Of a DNA stretch of 18,511 bases, positions 1 through 6,474 are shown piece by piece. Each line of letters starts with the position of its first letter. Position 1 is the stretch's first letter. The position numbers and the translations under genes were made by a program. The stretch comes from JBCBJX01 sp038522735 (lineage in GTDB: Bacteria > Pseudomonadota > Alphaproteobacteria > Caulobacterales > Parvularculaceae), in the NCBI GenBank assembly GCA_038522735.1, contig JBCBJX010000063.1, positions 1-18,511 of the forward strand, in the 5' to 3' direction. The notes beneath the pieces are model-generated. The model was not told the DNA's origin. It ran no database searches and was given only the letters and a program-made list of their open reading frames with translations.

Positions 1-150
1 ATTGGCCTCGATCGTCTCCTTCGCCGCCTCAATGCGCGAAATGTCGATATCGTTGAGCGCGACGTCGTAGCCGGCGAGGGCGCAGACATGGGCGATCCCG
101 TTCCCCATCTGCCCCGCGCCGATAACGCCGATTTTTGTGAGCGTGGTCAT
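1..150 (-). CDS. hbdA: 3-hydroxybutyryl-CoA dehydrogenase, N-terminal part (runs off the window)
   Basis: This is the first 50 codons of a gene that continues beyond base 1. The translation opens with a Rossmann beta-strand and the NAD-binding motif GAGQMG at residues 11-16, then NGIAHVCALAGYDVALND, with an acidic residue at the end of the second strand as expected for NAD(H) binding. This is the standard N-terminus of short 3-hydroxyacyl-CoA dehydrogenases, which oxidise 3-hydroxybutyryl-CoA to acetoacetyl-CoA in the cytoplasm for butanoate/PHB and fatty-acid metabolism. The ATG at 148-150 is preceded by a good ribosome site (AAGGTGG, about 3 bases before the ATG). The family usually follows etfA directly. 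Here about 1 kb, including a terminator and a plus-strand gene, separates them, so the gene probably has its own promoter between 151 and 300. Another member of the 3-hydroxyacyl-CoA dehydrogenase family cannot be excluded from 50 residues. Confidence 0.9.
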   Translation of the reverse strand, partial: MTTLTKIGVIGAGQMGNGIAHVCALAGYDVALNDIDISRIEAAKETIEAN

Positions 151-203
151 GTCCACCTTGTTTTTAAGGGCTTGACAGCAAGCCGAGTAGAGCAGCGTCG
201 CAG

Positions 204-224
204 CGGCGCCGCAATGCGGCGCCG
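204..224. promoter_or_regulatory. GC-rich perfect hairpin/dyad upstream of the hydroxybutyryl-CoA dehydrogenase gene
   Basis: CGGCGCCGC and GCGGCGCCG form nine perfect base pairs around a three-base AAT spacer. The dyad lies 54 bases upstream of the dehydrogenase start at 150. No T-run follows on either strand, so it is not a classic rho-independent terminator. It could be an operator, a 5'-leader structure, or simply a GC-rich chance dyad. Only the symmetry is directly seen. Confidence 0.4.
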
Positions 225-292
225 AGGTCTCCCATCTTGCGCCGGCGCGGCGGCCAGCCATGCCGTCAATATCAAAGAGTAAAAATTTAACT

Positions 293-301
293 TTGGAGGT
301 T
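293..301 (+). repeat. Left copy of a 9-bp direct repeat flanking the DUF4760-like gene
   Basis: TTGGAGGTT occurs here and again at 1014-1022, on either side of the plus-strand gene 360-965. The similarity continues loosely after the repeat (a TTTCT followed by G-rich sequence in both). The repeat contains a ribosome-binding-like GGAGGT, so chance or shared ribosome-site sequence is a real alternative to an insertion scar. Confidence 0.3.
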
Positions 302-359
302 GTGTTTCTGGCGAGCGCCGCCAATATACGCGCGTCTTGGCGCGATGGGCGGGGAAGAA

Positions 360-965
360 ATGCAAGACTGGCTGACCGCCTTCGCGACGACGGCGATCGC
401 TTTTGTGGCGGGAGTGCAAATCGTTAGAGAACACAACGCCGAGCAACGCACCCGTCGCGAGTTCGCGAGGACGCGCGCCGTAAATTTCATGATCGATCAG
501 GTGCTGAGCGACAAGATCTCCACTATGATGTCGGAGACCCGCAAGCTCTCACGGCGCGGGAACGGCGCCGCGGTTCGCCTCGATGATTTTGTGAGCGGAG
601 CAGGTGCAGAAGAACGTTTTGTCAATGCAGACGGATATTCAGTAGTTCTCGAAATTCTGAATTTTTATGAGGCAATGGCGATCAGCGTCAAAAAGGGCGC
701 CATCGACGCAAACATCATGCGCGAGTGGTGGGGCGACTCCGCTGTTTTTCACTGGCGTCTGTTCGGCGATTTCATCAATGATTTTCGGAAACGTCGATCG
801 ACGCCAAACGCTTTTGTCGAGTTCGAGAGGCTCGCACGTCGATGGTCGCCGTCAGATCAGCGTCTTATAGCCCAGCTCTCCGTGTTCAATCCGTTCAGAA
901 ACTCGCGGCGTGCATCGGCGAAAACCGTCGCGATAGGGGCCCATGGCCGCGCGCGAGCAGCGTGA
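360..965 (+). CDS. DUF4760-like single-pass membrane protein of unknown function
   Basis: A 201-residue protein. I chose the ATG at 360 because GGGGAAG lies just before it; the frame is also open from a TTG at 300 and an ATG at 345, neither with a well-placed ribosome site. Residues 4-22 form one hydrophobic segment (WLTAFATTAIAFVAGVQIV), followed by a basic stretch (REHNAEQRTRREFARTR), so the rest is probably cytoplasmic. The core LEILNFYEAMAISVKKGAID (98-117) followed by MREWW resembles the DUF4760 signature as I remember it, a helical domain with no assigned activity. The C-terminus is basic. Bases 601-660 hold only 25 G+C of 60, much lower than the neighbours. The gene is alone on the plus strand between etfA and the hydroxybutyryl-CoA dehydrogenase gene, which suggests a later insertion. 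Function is unknown. Confidence 0.75.
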   Translation: MQDWLTAFATTAIAFVAGVQIVREHNAEQRTRREFARTRAVNFMIDQVLSDKISTMMSETRKLSRRGNGAAVRLDDFVSGAGAEERFVNADGYSVVLEILNFYEAMAISVKKGAIDANIMREWWGDSAVFHWRLFGDFINDFRKRRSTPNAFVEFERLARRWSPSDQRLIAQLSVFNPFRNSRRASAKTVAIGAHGRARAA

Positions 966-1003
966 AGCGTTGTGATCCAGCAAAGAAGAAAGGAGGTATG
1001 CAA

Positions 1004-1030
1004 ATGAACCGAATTGGAGGTTCTTTCTAG
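1004..1030 (+). CDS. Possible 8-codon peptide ORF with a near-ideal ribosome site
   Basis: The bases AAAGGAGGT at 989-997 are a near-consensus Shine-Dalgarno site. An ATG at 1004 stands six bases after it and opens an ORF reading M-N-R-I-G-G-S-F and then TAG at 1028-1030. An in-frame ATG at 998 directly abuts the ribosome site and is less likely. The ORF sits between the stop of the DUF4760-like gene and a hairpin at 1030-1050. It could be a leader-type peptide, the remnant of a lost gene, or noise; there is no downstream plus-strand gene before the terminator at 1111. Only the ribosome site and ORF are seen; translation is inference. Confidence 0.25.
   Translation: MNRIGGSF
1014..1022 (+). 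repeat. Right copy of the 9-bp direct repeat flanking the DUF4760-like gene
   Basis: This is the second copy of TTGGAGGTT (first copy at 293-301). It lies inside the short ORF at 1004-1030. See the left copy for the interpretation and its caveats. Confidence 0.3.
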
Positions 1031-1050
1031 GTTTCGTAATTGCCGAAACC
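1030..1050. other. Seven-base-pair hairpin before the terminator
   Basis: GGTTTCG (1030-1036) and CGAAACC (1044-1050) form a perfect seven-base stem with the loop TAATTGC. It directly overlaps the stop of the 8-codon ORF. There is no T-run after it. It may be part of the 3' untranslated region of the DUF4760-like gene transcript, or of a small RNA ending at the 1111-1148 terminator. Confidence 0.4.
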
Positions 1051-1110
1051 CGAAAGGCTACCCAACTGCCGGCGGATCTGATCGGTCGGACCTGCAGTCT
1101 GAAAAAGAGG

Positions 1111-1148
1111 CCATGCGGACAAACCCGTCCGCATGGTTGTTTTTTATT
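1111..1148. terminator. Strong bidirectional rho-independent terminator
   Basis: CCATGCGGAC and GTCCGCATGG form a perfect ten-base stem (1111-1120 and 1127-1136) with the loop AAACCC. On the plus strand it is followed by TTGTTTTTTATT (ending transcripts from the left). On the minus strand the hairpin is followed by CCTCTTTTTC, so it can also end etfBA transcripts arriving from the right. The etfA stop codon is at 1147-1149, directly beside the terminator. It uncouples etfBA from the downstream hydroxybutyryl-CoA dehydrogenase gene. Confidence 0.85.
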
Positions 1149-2076
1149 AAAGCGCCTTTTCCAGCTCCGGCAGCGCTTGAAACAGGTCCGCGACCAGTCC
1201 GTAATCCGCCACCTGGAAGATCGGCGCCTCTTCGTCCTTGTTGATCGCGACGATGACCTTCGAATCCTTCATCCCCGCCAGGTGCTGGATCGCGCCGGAG
1301 ATGCCGGCTGCGATGTAGAGCTCCGGCGCGACGACCTTGCCGGTCTGGCCGACCTGGTGGTCGTTCGGCATGTAGCCGGCGTCCACCGCGGCGCGCGACG
1401 CGCCGATGGCGGCGCCCAGCTTGTCCGCAACCGGATAGATGTACTTCTCGAAATTCTCCGTGGAGCCGAGGGCCCGGCCGCCGGAGATGACGATCTTCGC
1501 CGCGCCGAGATCCGGGCGGTCTGACTTTGTCAGCTCCTCGGAGACGAACTCGGAGATGGACGGAAGATCGCCCGCCGCGATGGTCTCGATGGACGCGGAG
1601 CCGCCGTCCTCGGCCGCCTTGAAGGCCGTGCCGCGGACGGTGATCACTTTCTTCGCGTCGGCCGATTTCACCGTCTGCATGGCGTTTCCGGCGTAAATCG
1701 GTCGGGTGAACGTGTCCGGCGCCTCTACCGACGTGATGTCGGAGATCTGCATCACGTTAAGGGCGGCGGCGACACGCGGCATGATGTTCTTGCCCGCGGT
1801 GGAGGCCGGGTGCAGCAGGGCGTCGTAGTTCGCCGCGAGCGGAACGATCACCGCCTGCATCGCCTCGGCGAGGCGCTTTTCAAGCTTCGGATCATCCGCA
1901 TGCAGCACCTTGCGCACGCCGGAGATCTTCGCGGCGGCGTCCGCGACGCCCTGGGCGCCGGCGCCGGCGACGAGGATGTCGACGTCGCCGCCGATCGCCT
2001 GCGCTGCGGTGACGGTCTTATGCGTGGTGTCGCTCAGCGACGTGTTGTCGTGTTCGGCGATGACGAGAACGGCCAT
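1147..2076 (-). CDS. etfA: Electron transfer flavoprotein, alpha subunit
   Basis: A 309-residue protein, the usual length for the family. The N-terminal domain (MAVLVIAEHDN...) is followed by the FAD-binding C-terminal domain with SGGRALGS at 198-205, the GQTGKVV loop at 243-249 and the ETF-alpha signature YIAAGISGAIQH at 254-265, then AINKDEEAPIF. With EtfB it forms the soluble heterodimer that takes electrons from acyl-CoA and related dehydrogenases and passes them to ETF:ubiquinone oxidoreductase. Its ATG overlaps the etfB stop by one base (TGATG), so the two are translationally coupled and should be made in equal amounts. A bidirectional terminator follows immediately. Confidence 0.97.
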   Translation of the reverse strand: MAVLVIAEHDNTSLSDTTHKTVTAAQAIGGDVDILVAGAGAQGVADAAAKISGVRKVLHADDPKLEKRLAEAMQAVIVPLAANYDALLHPASTAGKNIMPRVAAALNVMQISDITSVEAPDTFTRPIYAGNAMQTVKSADAKKVITVRGTAFKAAEDGGSASIETIAAGDLPSISEFVSEELTKSDRPDLGAAKIVISGGRALGSTENFEKYIYPVADKLGAAIGASRAAVDAGYMPNDHQVGQTGKVVAPELYIAAGISGAIQHLAGMKDSKVIVAINKDEEAPIFQVADYGLVADLFQALPELEKAL

Positions 2077-2822
2077 CAGATCACTCCCGCTTCGGTTTTC
2101 AGTTTTTCAACAAGCTCCGCGACGCTCTCGACTTTGACGCCGGCCTCGCGCTTTGGCGGCTCCGTGACTTTCACGACTTGAAGCCGCGGCGCGGCGTCGA
2201 CGCCGTATTCCGCGATGTCCTTCGCATCGAGGGGTTTTTTCTTCGCCTTCATGATGTTGGGGAGCGAGGCGTAGCGCGGCTCGTTGAGGCGAAGGTCCGT
2301 AGTCACCACGGCGGGCGTCTGCAGCGCCACCGTCTGCAGGCCGCCGTCGATCTCACGGGTCACCTGCAGCGTGTCGCCGTGCTCCAGCTTGAAGGCGAAG
2401 GTGCCCTGGGGCCAGCCGAGGAGGGCGGCGAGCATCTGCCCAGTCTGGTTGTTGTCGTTGTCGATCGCCTGCTTGCCGAGGAGGACGAGCTGCGGCTTTT
2501 CTTCATCGACGATCTTCTGGAGCACCTTCGCGACCGTCAGCGGCTCGACGTCGGCGTCGGTCTTCACAAGGATCCCGCGGTCGGCGCCCATGGCGAGGGC
2601 CTGGCGGATCTGGTCCTGCGCTTTTTCAGGGCCGATGGAGACGACGACGATCTCTTCGGCCTTGCCGGCCTCTTTCATGCGCACCGCCTCTTCGACGGCG
2701 ATCTCGCAAAAGGGGTTCATGGACATTTTGACGTTGGCGAGATCGACGCCCGTTTGGTCCGGCTTCACGCGCGGCTTCACGTTGTAGTCGATCACGCGCT
2801 TCACGGGGACGAGGACTTTCAT
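2076..2822 (-). CDS. etfB: Electron transfer flavoprotein, beta subunit
   Basis: A 248-residue protein of normal length. It carries MKVLVPVKRVIDYNVKPRVK at the start, NPFCEIAVEEAVR at 37-49, the AMP-binding GKQAIDNDNNQTGQ at 116-129, and the partner-recognition loop RYASLPNIMKAKKKPL at 183-198. This loop, with LPNIMKAKKK, matches the group I (mitochondrial/proteobacterial housekeeping) ETF rather than the FixA type linked to nitrogen fixation. The ribosome site AAGGAG lies about ten bases before the ATG. The adenosyltransferase gene ends 124 bases upstream on the same strand; a separate promoter in that gap is possible but I could not identify one. It works with EtfA as the electron carrier of beta-oxidation. 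Confidence 0.97.
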   Translation of the reverse strand: MKVLVPVKRVIDYNVKPRVKPDQTGVDLANVKMSMNPFCEIAVEEAVRMKEAGKAEEIVVVSIGPEKAQDQIRQALAMGADRGILVKTDADVEPLTVAKVLQKIVDEEKPQLVLLGKQAIDNDNNQTGQMLAALLGWPQGTFAFKLEHGDTLQVTREIDGGLQTVALQTPAVVTTDLRLNEPRYASLPNIMKAKKKPLDAKDIAEYGVDAAPRLQVVKVTEPPKREAGVKVESVAELVEKLKTEAGVI

Positions 2823-2946
2823 AATCCTGCTTCTCCTTGGCGCTGGATGCGGGCGGAGGGGCCGCCCGCGAAGATCATTTCACGCGACGGACTTAAGGGG
2901 CGGGCGGGGGCCGTGTCCACAAGGCTCGGCGCCGCATGACGGTGCG

Positions 2947-3519
2947 TTATCCGCGCCCGGCGGCGGGAACCCAGAGCGCGTCTCCGCCGCGGTCTTTTGC
3001 AGCGACGCGGGCGGCGATGAAGAGGAAGTCCGAGACCCGGTTGAGATAGGTCGCGCACGGCTCCGAGACACCGCCGGCGGCGAGCGCGGCCCAGACCCGG
3101 CGCTCGGCCCGACGTGCAATCGTGCGGGCGAGGTGCAGCGCTGCGACCGGCGGCGCGCCGGCGGGCAGGATGAACGAGGCGAGGGGCTCGAGCTCCGCGT
3201 TCAGCGCGTCCGCCTCCCGCTCCAGCCGTTCGATCTGCGCGGGGACGAGGCGCAGCGGCTCGAAGTCGAGTTTCGCGTCCGTAGGCGTCGCGAGGTCCGC
3301 GCCGAGATCGAAGAGGTCGTTCTGGATCGCCGAAAGCACTGGATCGAGGGCGTCTTGCAGGCCGATGGCGGCGCGGGCGACGCCGATGGCGGCGTTCAGT
3401 TCGTCGACGGCTCCGATCGCCTCGATCCGCGGGTCGGTCTTCGCCACACGCTCGCCGGTGACGAGGCCGGTTTCGCCGCCGTCTCCGGTTTTCGTGGTGA
3501 TCTTGCCGAGGGCGACCAT
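2947..3519 (-). CDS. pduO: PduO-type cob(I)alamin adenosyltransferase
   Basis: A 190-residue ATP:corrinoid adenosyltransferase that makes adenosylcobalamin, the cofactor of, for example, methylmalonyl-CoA mutase. Visible motifs are the ATP-binding N-terminus TKTGDGGETGL (9-19), RIEAIGAVDELNAAIG (31-46), FILPAG (116-121), the arginine-rich ARTIARRAERRV helix (131-142) and NRVSDFLF (160-167). I place the start at 3519 rather than the in-frame ATG at 3537, because GGAAGGA lies seven bases before the 3519 ATG and the family begins M-V-x-L. It is divergent from the beta-lactamase-fold gene at 3646 and upstream of etfBA on the same strand, an association common in alphaproteobacteria. Confidence 0.94.
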   Translation of the reverse strand: MVALGKITTKTGDGGETGLVTGERVAKTDPRIEAIGAVDELNAAIGVARAAIGLQDALDPVLSAIQNDLFDLGADLATPTDAKLDFEPLRLVPAQIERLEREADALNAELEPLASFILPAGAPPVAALHLARTIARRAERRVWAALAAGGVSEPCATYLNRVSDFLFIAARVAAKDRGGDALWVPAAGRG

Positions 3520-3585
3520 CGTCGTGTCCTTCCGCATGGTTAGACTACAGGAGTAGGGCGCGGCCCCGCCGGCGGCAAACGCGGA

Positions 3586-3614
3586 TTGCCTGATACGGTC
3601 TTCTGGTGTAACCT
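3586..3614 (+). promoter_or_regulatory. Possible sigma-70-type promoter of the beta-lactamase-fold gene
   Basis: TTGCCT at 3586-3591 and TAACCT at 3609-3614 are separated by 17 bases, the ideal spacing. The -35 box is reasonable; the -10 box matches the consensus at only three of six positions. It lies 32 bases before the ATG at 3646. The dyad at 3607-3624 overlaps the -10 box. Confidence 0.35.
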
Positions 3615-3624
3615 ACGAGTTACA
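3607..3624. promoter_or_regulatory. TGTAAC-N6-GTTACA dyad, candidate repressor operator
   Basis: TGTAAC (3607-3612) and GTTACA (3619-3624) are a perfect inverted repeat around the six-base centre CTACGA. An 18-base dyad of this form is typical of sites for dimeric repressors such as the TetR family. It covers the possible -10 box in the gap between the divergent adenosyltransferase and serine-hydrolase genes, so a bound protein could repress the hydrolase gene. No regulator gene is in the window; its identity is unknown. Confidence 0.5.
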
Positions 3625-3645
3625 TCGGCGGATCTGGAGGGGAAT

Positions 3646-4740
3646 ATGCGATCAGTCTTGACGGCGTTTTGGGCTTTGGCTGTGAGCGCCGGGCCGATCT
3701 TCGCGCAAGAGATCGATCTGCAGGCCGTAGCCGACACGATTCTTACCGAAACGGGGTCGCCCGGTGCGGCGATCGCCGTGATGGACGCGGACGGCTTCCG
3801 CGAGGCCGTTGCAGGCGTCCGGATCGCCGGAAGCGAGGCCGCCATCGAGCCCGGCGACCTTTGGCATCTTGGGTCGGACACCAAGGCGATGACGGCGACC
3901 CTCGCGGCGCGCCTCGTCGAGCGCGGCGAGATCGACTGGGACGCGACGATCTCTCAGGCGCTCGGAGATCAGGGGTTCGAGATCGCACCGGAGTTTCAGG
4001 ACGCGAGGCTTGTCGATCTCCTCTCCCACCGGTCCGGCCTCGCTTCGAGCATCGGGCTCTTCAAGACGCTGCAGCTTGTCGGCGCGGATGCGGATCGCGA
4101 CGTGGTCGCCGACCGCCGCACATATGCTGCGACGGTGCTGACAGCGAAACCGGGCGGGCCGCGCGGCGAGTTTCTGTATTCGAACGCGGGCTACGTCGTC
4201 GCCGCGCTCATGCTGGAGACGGCGGGAGGCGCGCCCTATGAGGCGCTCATGGCGCGGGAGGTGTTCGCCCCCCTCGGCATGGAGACGGCCGGCTGGGGCC
4301 CGCCGGGGGAGGCAGGCGCCGCCGATCAGCCGCGCGGTCACTCCAAGGGCATGTTCGGCGGCCTCAAGGCGGCCGAGCCGGGCGCTAAGGCGGACAATCC
4401 GCCTGCGTCAAATTCCGCAGGGCGGGCGCACATGTCCTTTGAGGATCTCGCCAGGTTCCTGAAAGCGCATCTCGACGGCGCAGCAGGCGATGAAAGCTAT
4501 CTGAGCGCGGAAAGCTGGTCCCGTCTGCATACGCCGCCGGCGGGCGGGAGCTACGCCCTCGGCTGGGGCGCGCGAAAGAGCGGCGTTCTCGTCCACTCGG
4601 GTTCGAACACGCTCTGGTACGTCGTCATGGCGATCGATCCGAATACGGGCGTCGGCGCGATGGCCGGCGTCAACGACGGACGGCTCGACGTGGTCGATCA
4701 GCCCGTCGGCGACGCAGTCCGACAATTCGTCTCGTTTTAA
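3646..4740 (+). CDS. Secreted serine hydrolase of the class C beta-lactamase/D-Ala-D-Ala carboxypeptidase fold
   Basis: A 364-residue protein with a signal peptide (residues 1-20, cleavage likely after PIFA before QEID). I take the ATG at 3646, with GGAGGGG just before it, rather than the longer frame from 3586, which would bury the signal peptide. The three active-site motifs are present: S77-D-T-K80 (nucleophile and general base), Y178-S-N180, and H317-S-G319 in place of K-T/S-G. This set is that of the broad beta-lactamase-related family (PF00144), which includes peptidases, esterases and true AmpC enzymes. The substrate cannot be read from sequence; the HSG triad makes an esterase or peptidase at least as likely as a beta-lactamase. 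It lies on the opposite strand inside the adenosyltransferase/HIG1 block and ends four bases before the convergent HIG1 gene. Confidence 0.9.
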   Translation: MRSVLTAFWALAVSAGPIFAQEIDLQAVADTILTETGSPGAAIAVMDADGFREAVAGVRIAGSEAAIEPGDLWHLGSDTKAMTATLAARLVERGEIDWDATISQALGDQGFEIAPEFQDARLVDLLSHRSGLASSIGLFKTLQLVGADADRDVVADRRTYAATVLTAKPGGPRGEFLYSNAGYVVAALMLETAGGAPYEALMAREVFAPLGMETAGWGPPGEAGAADQPRGHSKGMFGGLKAAEPGAKADNPPASNSAGRAHMSFEDLARFLKAHLDGAAGDESYLSAESWSRLHTPPAGGSYALGWGARKSGVLVHSGSNTLWYVVMAIDPNTGVGAMAGVNDGRLDVVDQPVGDAVRQFVSF

Positions 4741-4744
4741 GGCG

Positions 4745-4966
4745 TCAGGCGCCGCCGGCGTTCCGCGAGGCGACCCAGAGGAAGAGCAGCATTAGCGCGA
4801 CGGCGACTGTCTGCAGCGCGACGCGCAGGCGCATGAGCTTGTTGGAGTTCTCCTTAGCGAACCGCCCGCCCTTAGCGAGAGAGAAGATGCCGAGGCCGAG
4901 CGCCCCAATTGTCGCGAGAACCGCGATGGGGATGAGGAACCACAGGAGGCTTTGCAGAGCGTTCAT
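4745..4966 (-). CDS. HIG1-domain-like twin transmembrane protein
   Basis: A 73-residue protein with two membrane helices (about residues 5-30 and 50-67) joined by a basic loop containing GGRFAKENSNKLMRLRVALQ. The motif N-K-L-M-R-x-R-V-x-L-Q is that of the HIG1 hypoxia-induced domain, whose relatives bind cytochrome c oxidase in mitochondria and bacteria. In alphaproteobacteria such a 'twin transmembrane protein' commonly precedes the adenosyltransferase and etfBA genes, as it does here apart from the inserted hydrolase gene. A strong ribosome site (AAGGAG) stands before the ATG. Its role in this organism is inferred only from family and context. Confidence 0.85.
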   Translation of the reverse strand: MNALQSLLWFLIPIAVLATIGALGLGIFSLAKGGRFAKENSNKLMRLRVALQTVAVALMLLFLWVASRNAGGA

Positions 4967-5094
4967 CGACGTCTCCTTTCAAGACGGACGTAGCGCGCCG
5001 GGCTGGTTTCGCAAGAAATTCCACAACGCGGCCCGATAGTTGCTCGTCACGCGGGAGTGAGATATCGCACCGGCCGTCAAGGGGGCGCGCACGT

Positions 5095-6474
5095 ATGCCG
5101 AATTCGTCGATCCGCGACATGGTCAAGCGGGTCCAGTCCTTTGTTGAGAAGGAGCGTAAGCTGACGCTGCTCCATCTCGTTCCGGTTTTCGTTCTCGTCG
5201 CCGGAGCCTTCAGCTTCTGGGGCCGGATGAGCTCCGAACTCGGCGTGTTTCCGAACGCCGTTATCGAGTTTGGTGAAAAGGGCTTCGAAGAAGTCCTCGA
5301 GATCACCGGCGTGAAGAAAAAGTGGTTCATCGTCGCTGCTCCGGACGCTGTTCCGGCCACCATCCACGACGCAGCGGCGATAGCCCCGGGACTCACCCTT
5401 GTCAGCGGCATCGGGCCGAAAGAGACGCCAACGGCGTCCGTCGTCGATCAGAGCGGCGAGGTCGTGCACTCATGGCGGCTCAGCTGGTACGACCTTTGGC
5501 CGAACCCTGAGCACGTGCCCTTCGCCGAGCGTCCGAAGACCTGGCCGGGCACCCATGTGCACGGCATCTTGTTCGATGAGGAGACGGGCGGGATCGTCTT
5601 TAACTTCGAGCGTCTCGGTCTGATTAAAGTCGATATATGCGGCGACCCGGTTTGGCGGGCCCCGCACCGCACGCACCACTCGCTTTTTCGCGACGATGAC
5701 GGGTATTTCTGGGCGCCCGGCCTCGTCATGCAGGAAAAGCTGAAGGGCGACCCTGAAGGGTATGGACCTCCGTTCAAGGACTTCTTCATCTGGCGATTTT
5801 CACCAGAGGGCGAACTCATCGACGAGCGGCGCTTGTTCGACGTGATGCTTGATCACGGCTTGGAGGGGCAGCTCTTCATGACGAAACAGGCGAACTCTCT
5901 CGGCGTCACCATCGGCGATACGCTCCACTTCAATGACATGGAAGTATTTCCCCAGGATATGGAGCCAGGCGTGTTCGAGCCAGGCGACGTCATGCTCTCC
6001 TTGCGGAATATAAACGCCGTTTTGGTGTTCAACAGCGACTTCTCGGTTCTCAAGCACTACTTCCACGGACCGTTCGTACGCCAGCACGACCCGGACTTCA
6101 TCGACGGCGATACGATCTCGGTGTTCGACAACTATTCTCACACGGTCTCAGGCCCGAACCCGCGTAGCCGGATCGTGCGGTTGAATGCGCGGACCGGCGA
6201 CGTCGAGATCGAGTTTGAGGGCTCAGCCGACGCACCGTTCTTCACCGACGTGATGGGCAAGCACCAGCGGCTCCCGAACGGCAATATTCTGCTGGTTGAG
6301 TCGGCGAACGGCCGACTTCTCGAAGTCGATGCCGACGGGCGGCCCGTCTGGGAGTTCCGGAACATTATTCGAGAAGGATATGTCGCCCTCGTCGATAACG
6401 GCGAACGGCTCGACCCGCGCTTCGACCGCGCTTATTTTGAACGGCAAAGATCCCGCTGCGGAGGCGACGCATGA
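5095..6474 (+). CDS. Membrane-anchored arylsulfotransferase (ASST)-like protein
   Basis: A 459-residue protein. A basic N-terminus (to residue 22) precedes one membrane helix (about 23-42), which predicts a periplasmic C-terminal domain. The rest resembles the arylsulfotransferase beta-propeller (PF05935/PF14269): THVHG at 153-157, THHSLFRDDDGYFWAP at 193-208, LHFNDMEVFP at 278-287, LSLRNINAVLVFN at 301-313, RQHDPDF at 329-335 and GKHQRLPNGNILLVES at 388-403. ASST enzymes move sulfate between phenolic compounds without PAPS, through a sulfo-histidine. H279, H331 and H390 are the best candidate catalytic histidines, with R304 as a possible sulfate ligand, but I could not align them with the known enzyme. 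The stop overlaps the next gene by four bases (ATGA). The substrate is unknown; a non-catalytic propeller protein is the main alternative. Confidence 0.82.
   Translation: MPNSSIRDMVKRVQSFVEKERKLTLLHLVPVFVLVAGAFSFWGRMSSELGVFPNAVIEFGEKGFEEVLEITGVKKKWFIVAAPDAVPATIHDAAAIAPGLTLVSGIGPKETPTASVVDQSGEVVHSWRLSWYDLWPNPEHVPFAERPKTWPGTHVHGILFDEETGGIVFNFERLGLIKVDICGDPVWRAPHRTHHSLFRDDDGYFWAPGLVMQEKLKGDPEGYGPPFKDFFIWRFSPEGELIDERRLFDVMLDHGLEGQLFMTKQANSLGVTIGDTLHFNDMEVFPQDMEPGVFEPGDVMLSLRNINAVLVFNSDFSVLKHYFHGPFVRQHDPDFIDGDTISVFDNYSHTVSGPNPRSRIVRLNARTGDVEIEFEGSADAPFFTDVMGKHQRLPNGNILLVESANGRLLEVDADGRPVWEFRNIIREGYVALVDNGERLDPRFDRAYFERQRSRCGGDA

Noticed and set aside
204..224. Reading the GC hairpin as a rho-independent terminator
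   Set aside because: No run of T follows it on either strand.
2178..2939. A 253-codon open frame on the plus strand
   Set aside because: Antisense shadow of etfB, rich in His/Arg/Asp/Leu with no domain features.
3586..3645. Longer start for the beta-lactamase-fold protein
   Set aside because: It would place 20 residues before a typical signal peptide and lie over the possible promoter and dyad; the 3646 ATG has a strong ribosome site.
3646..4740. Calling the hydrolase an antibiotic-resistance beta-lactamase
   Set aside because: The S-x-x-K, Y-x-N and H-S-G motifs are shared by many esterases and peptidases; nothing in the sequence shows drug hydrolysis.
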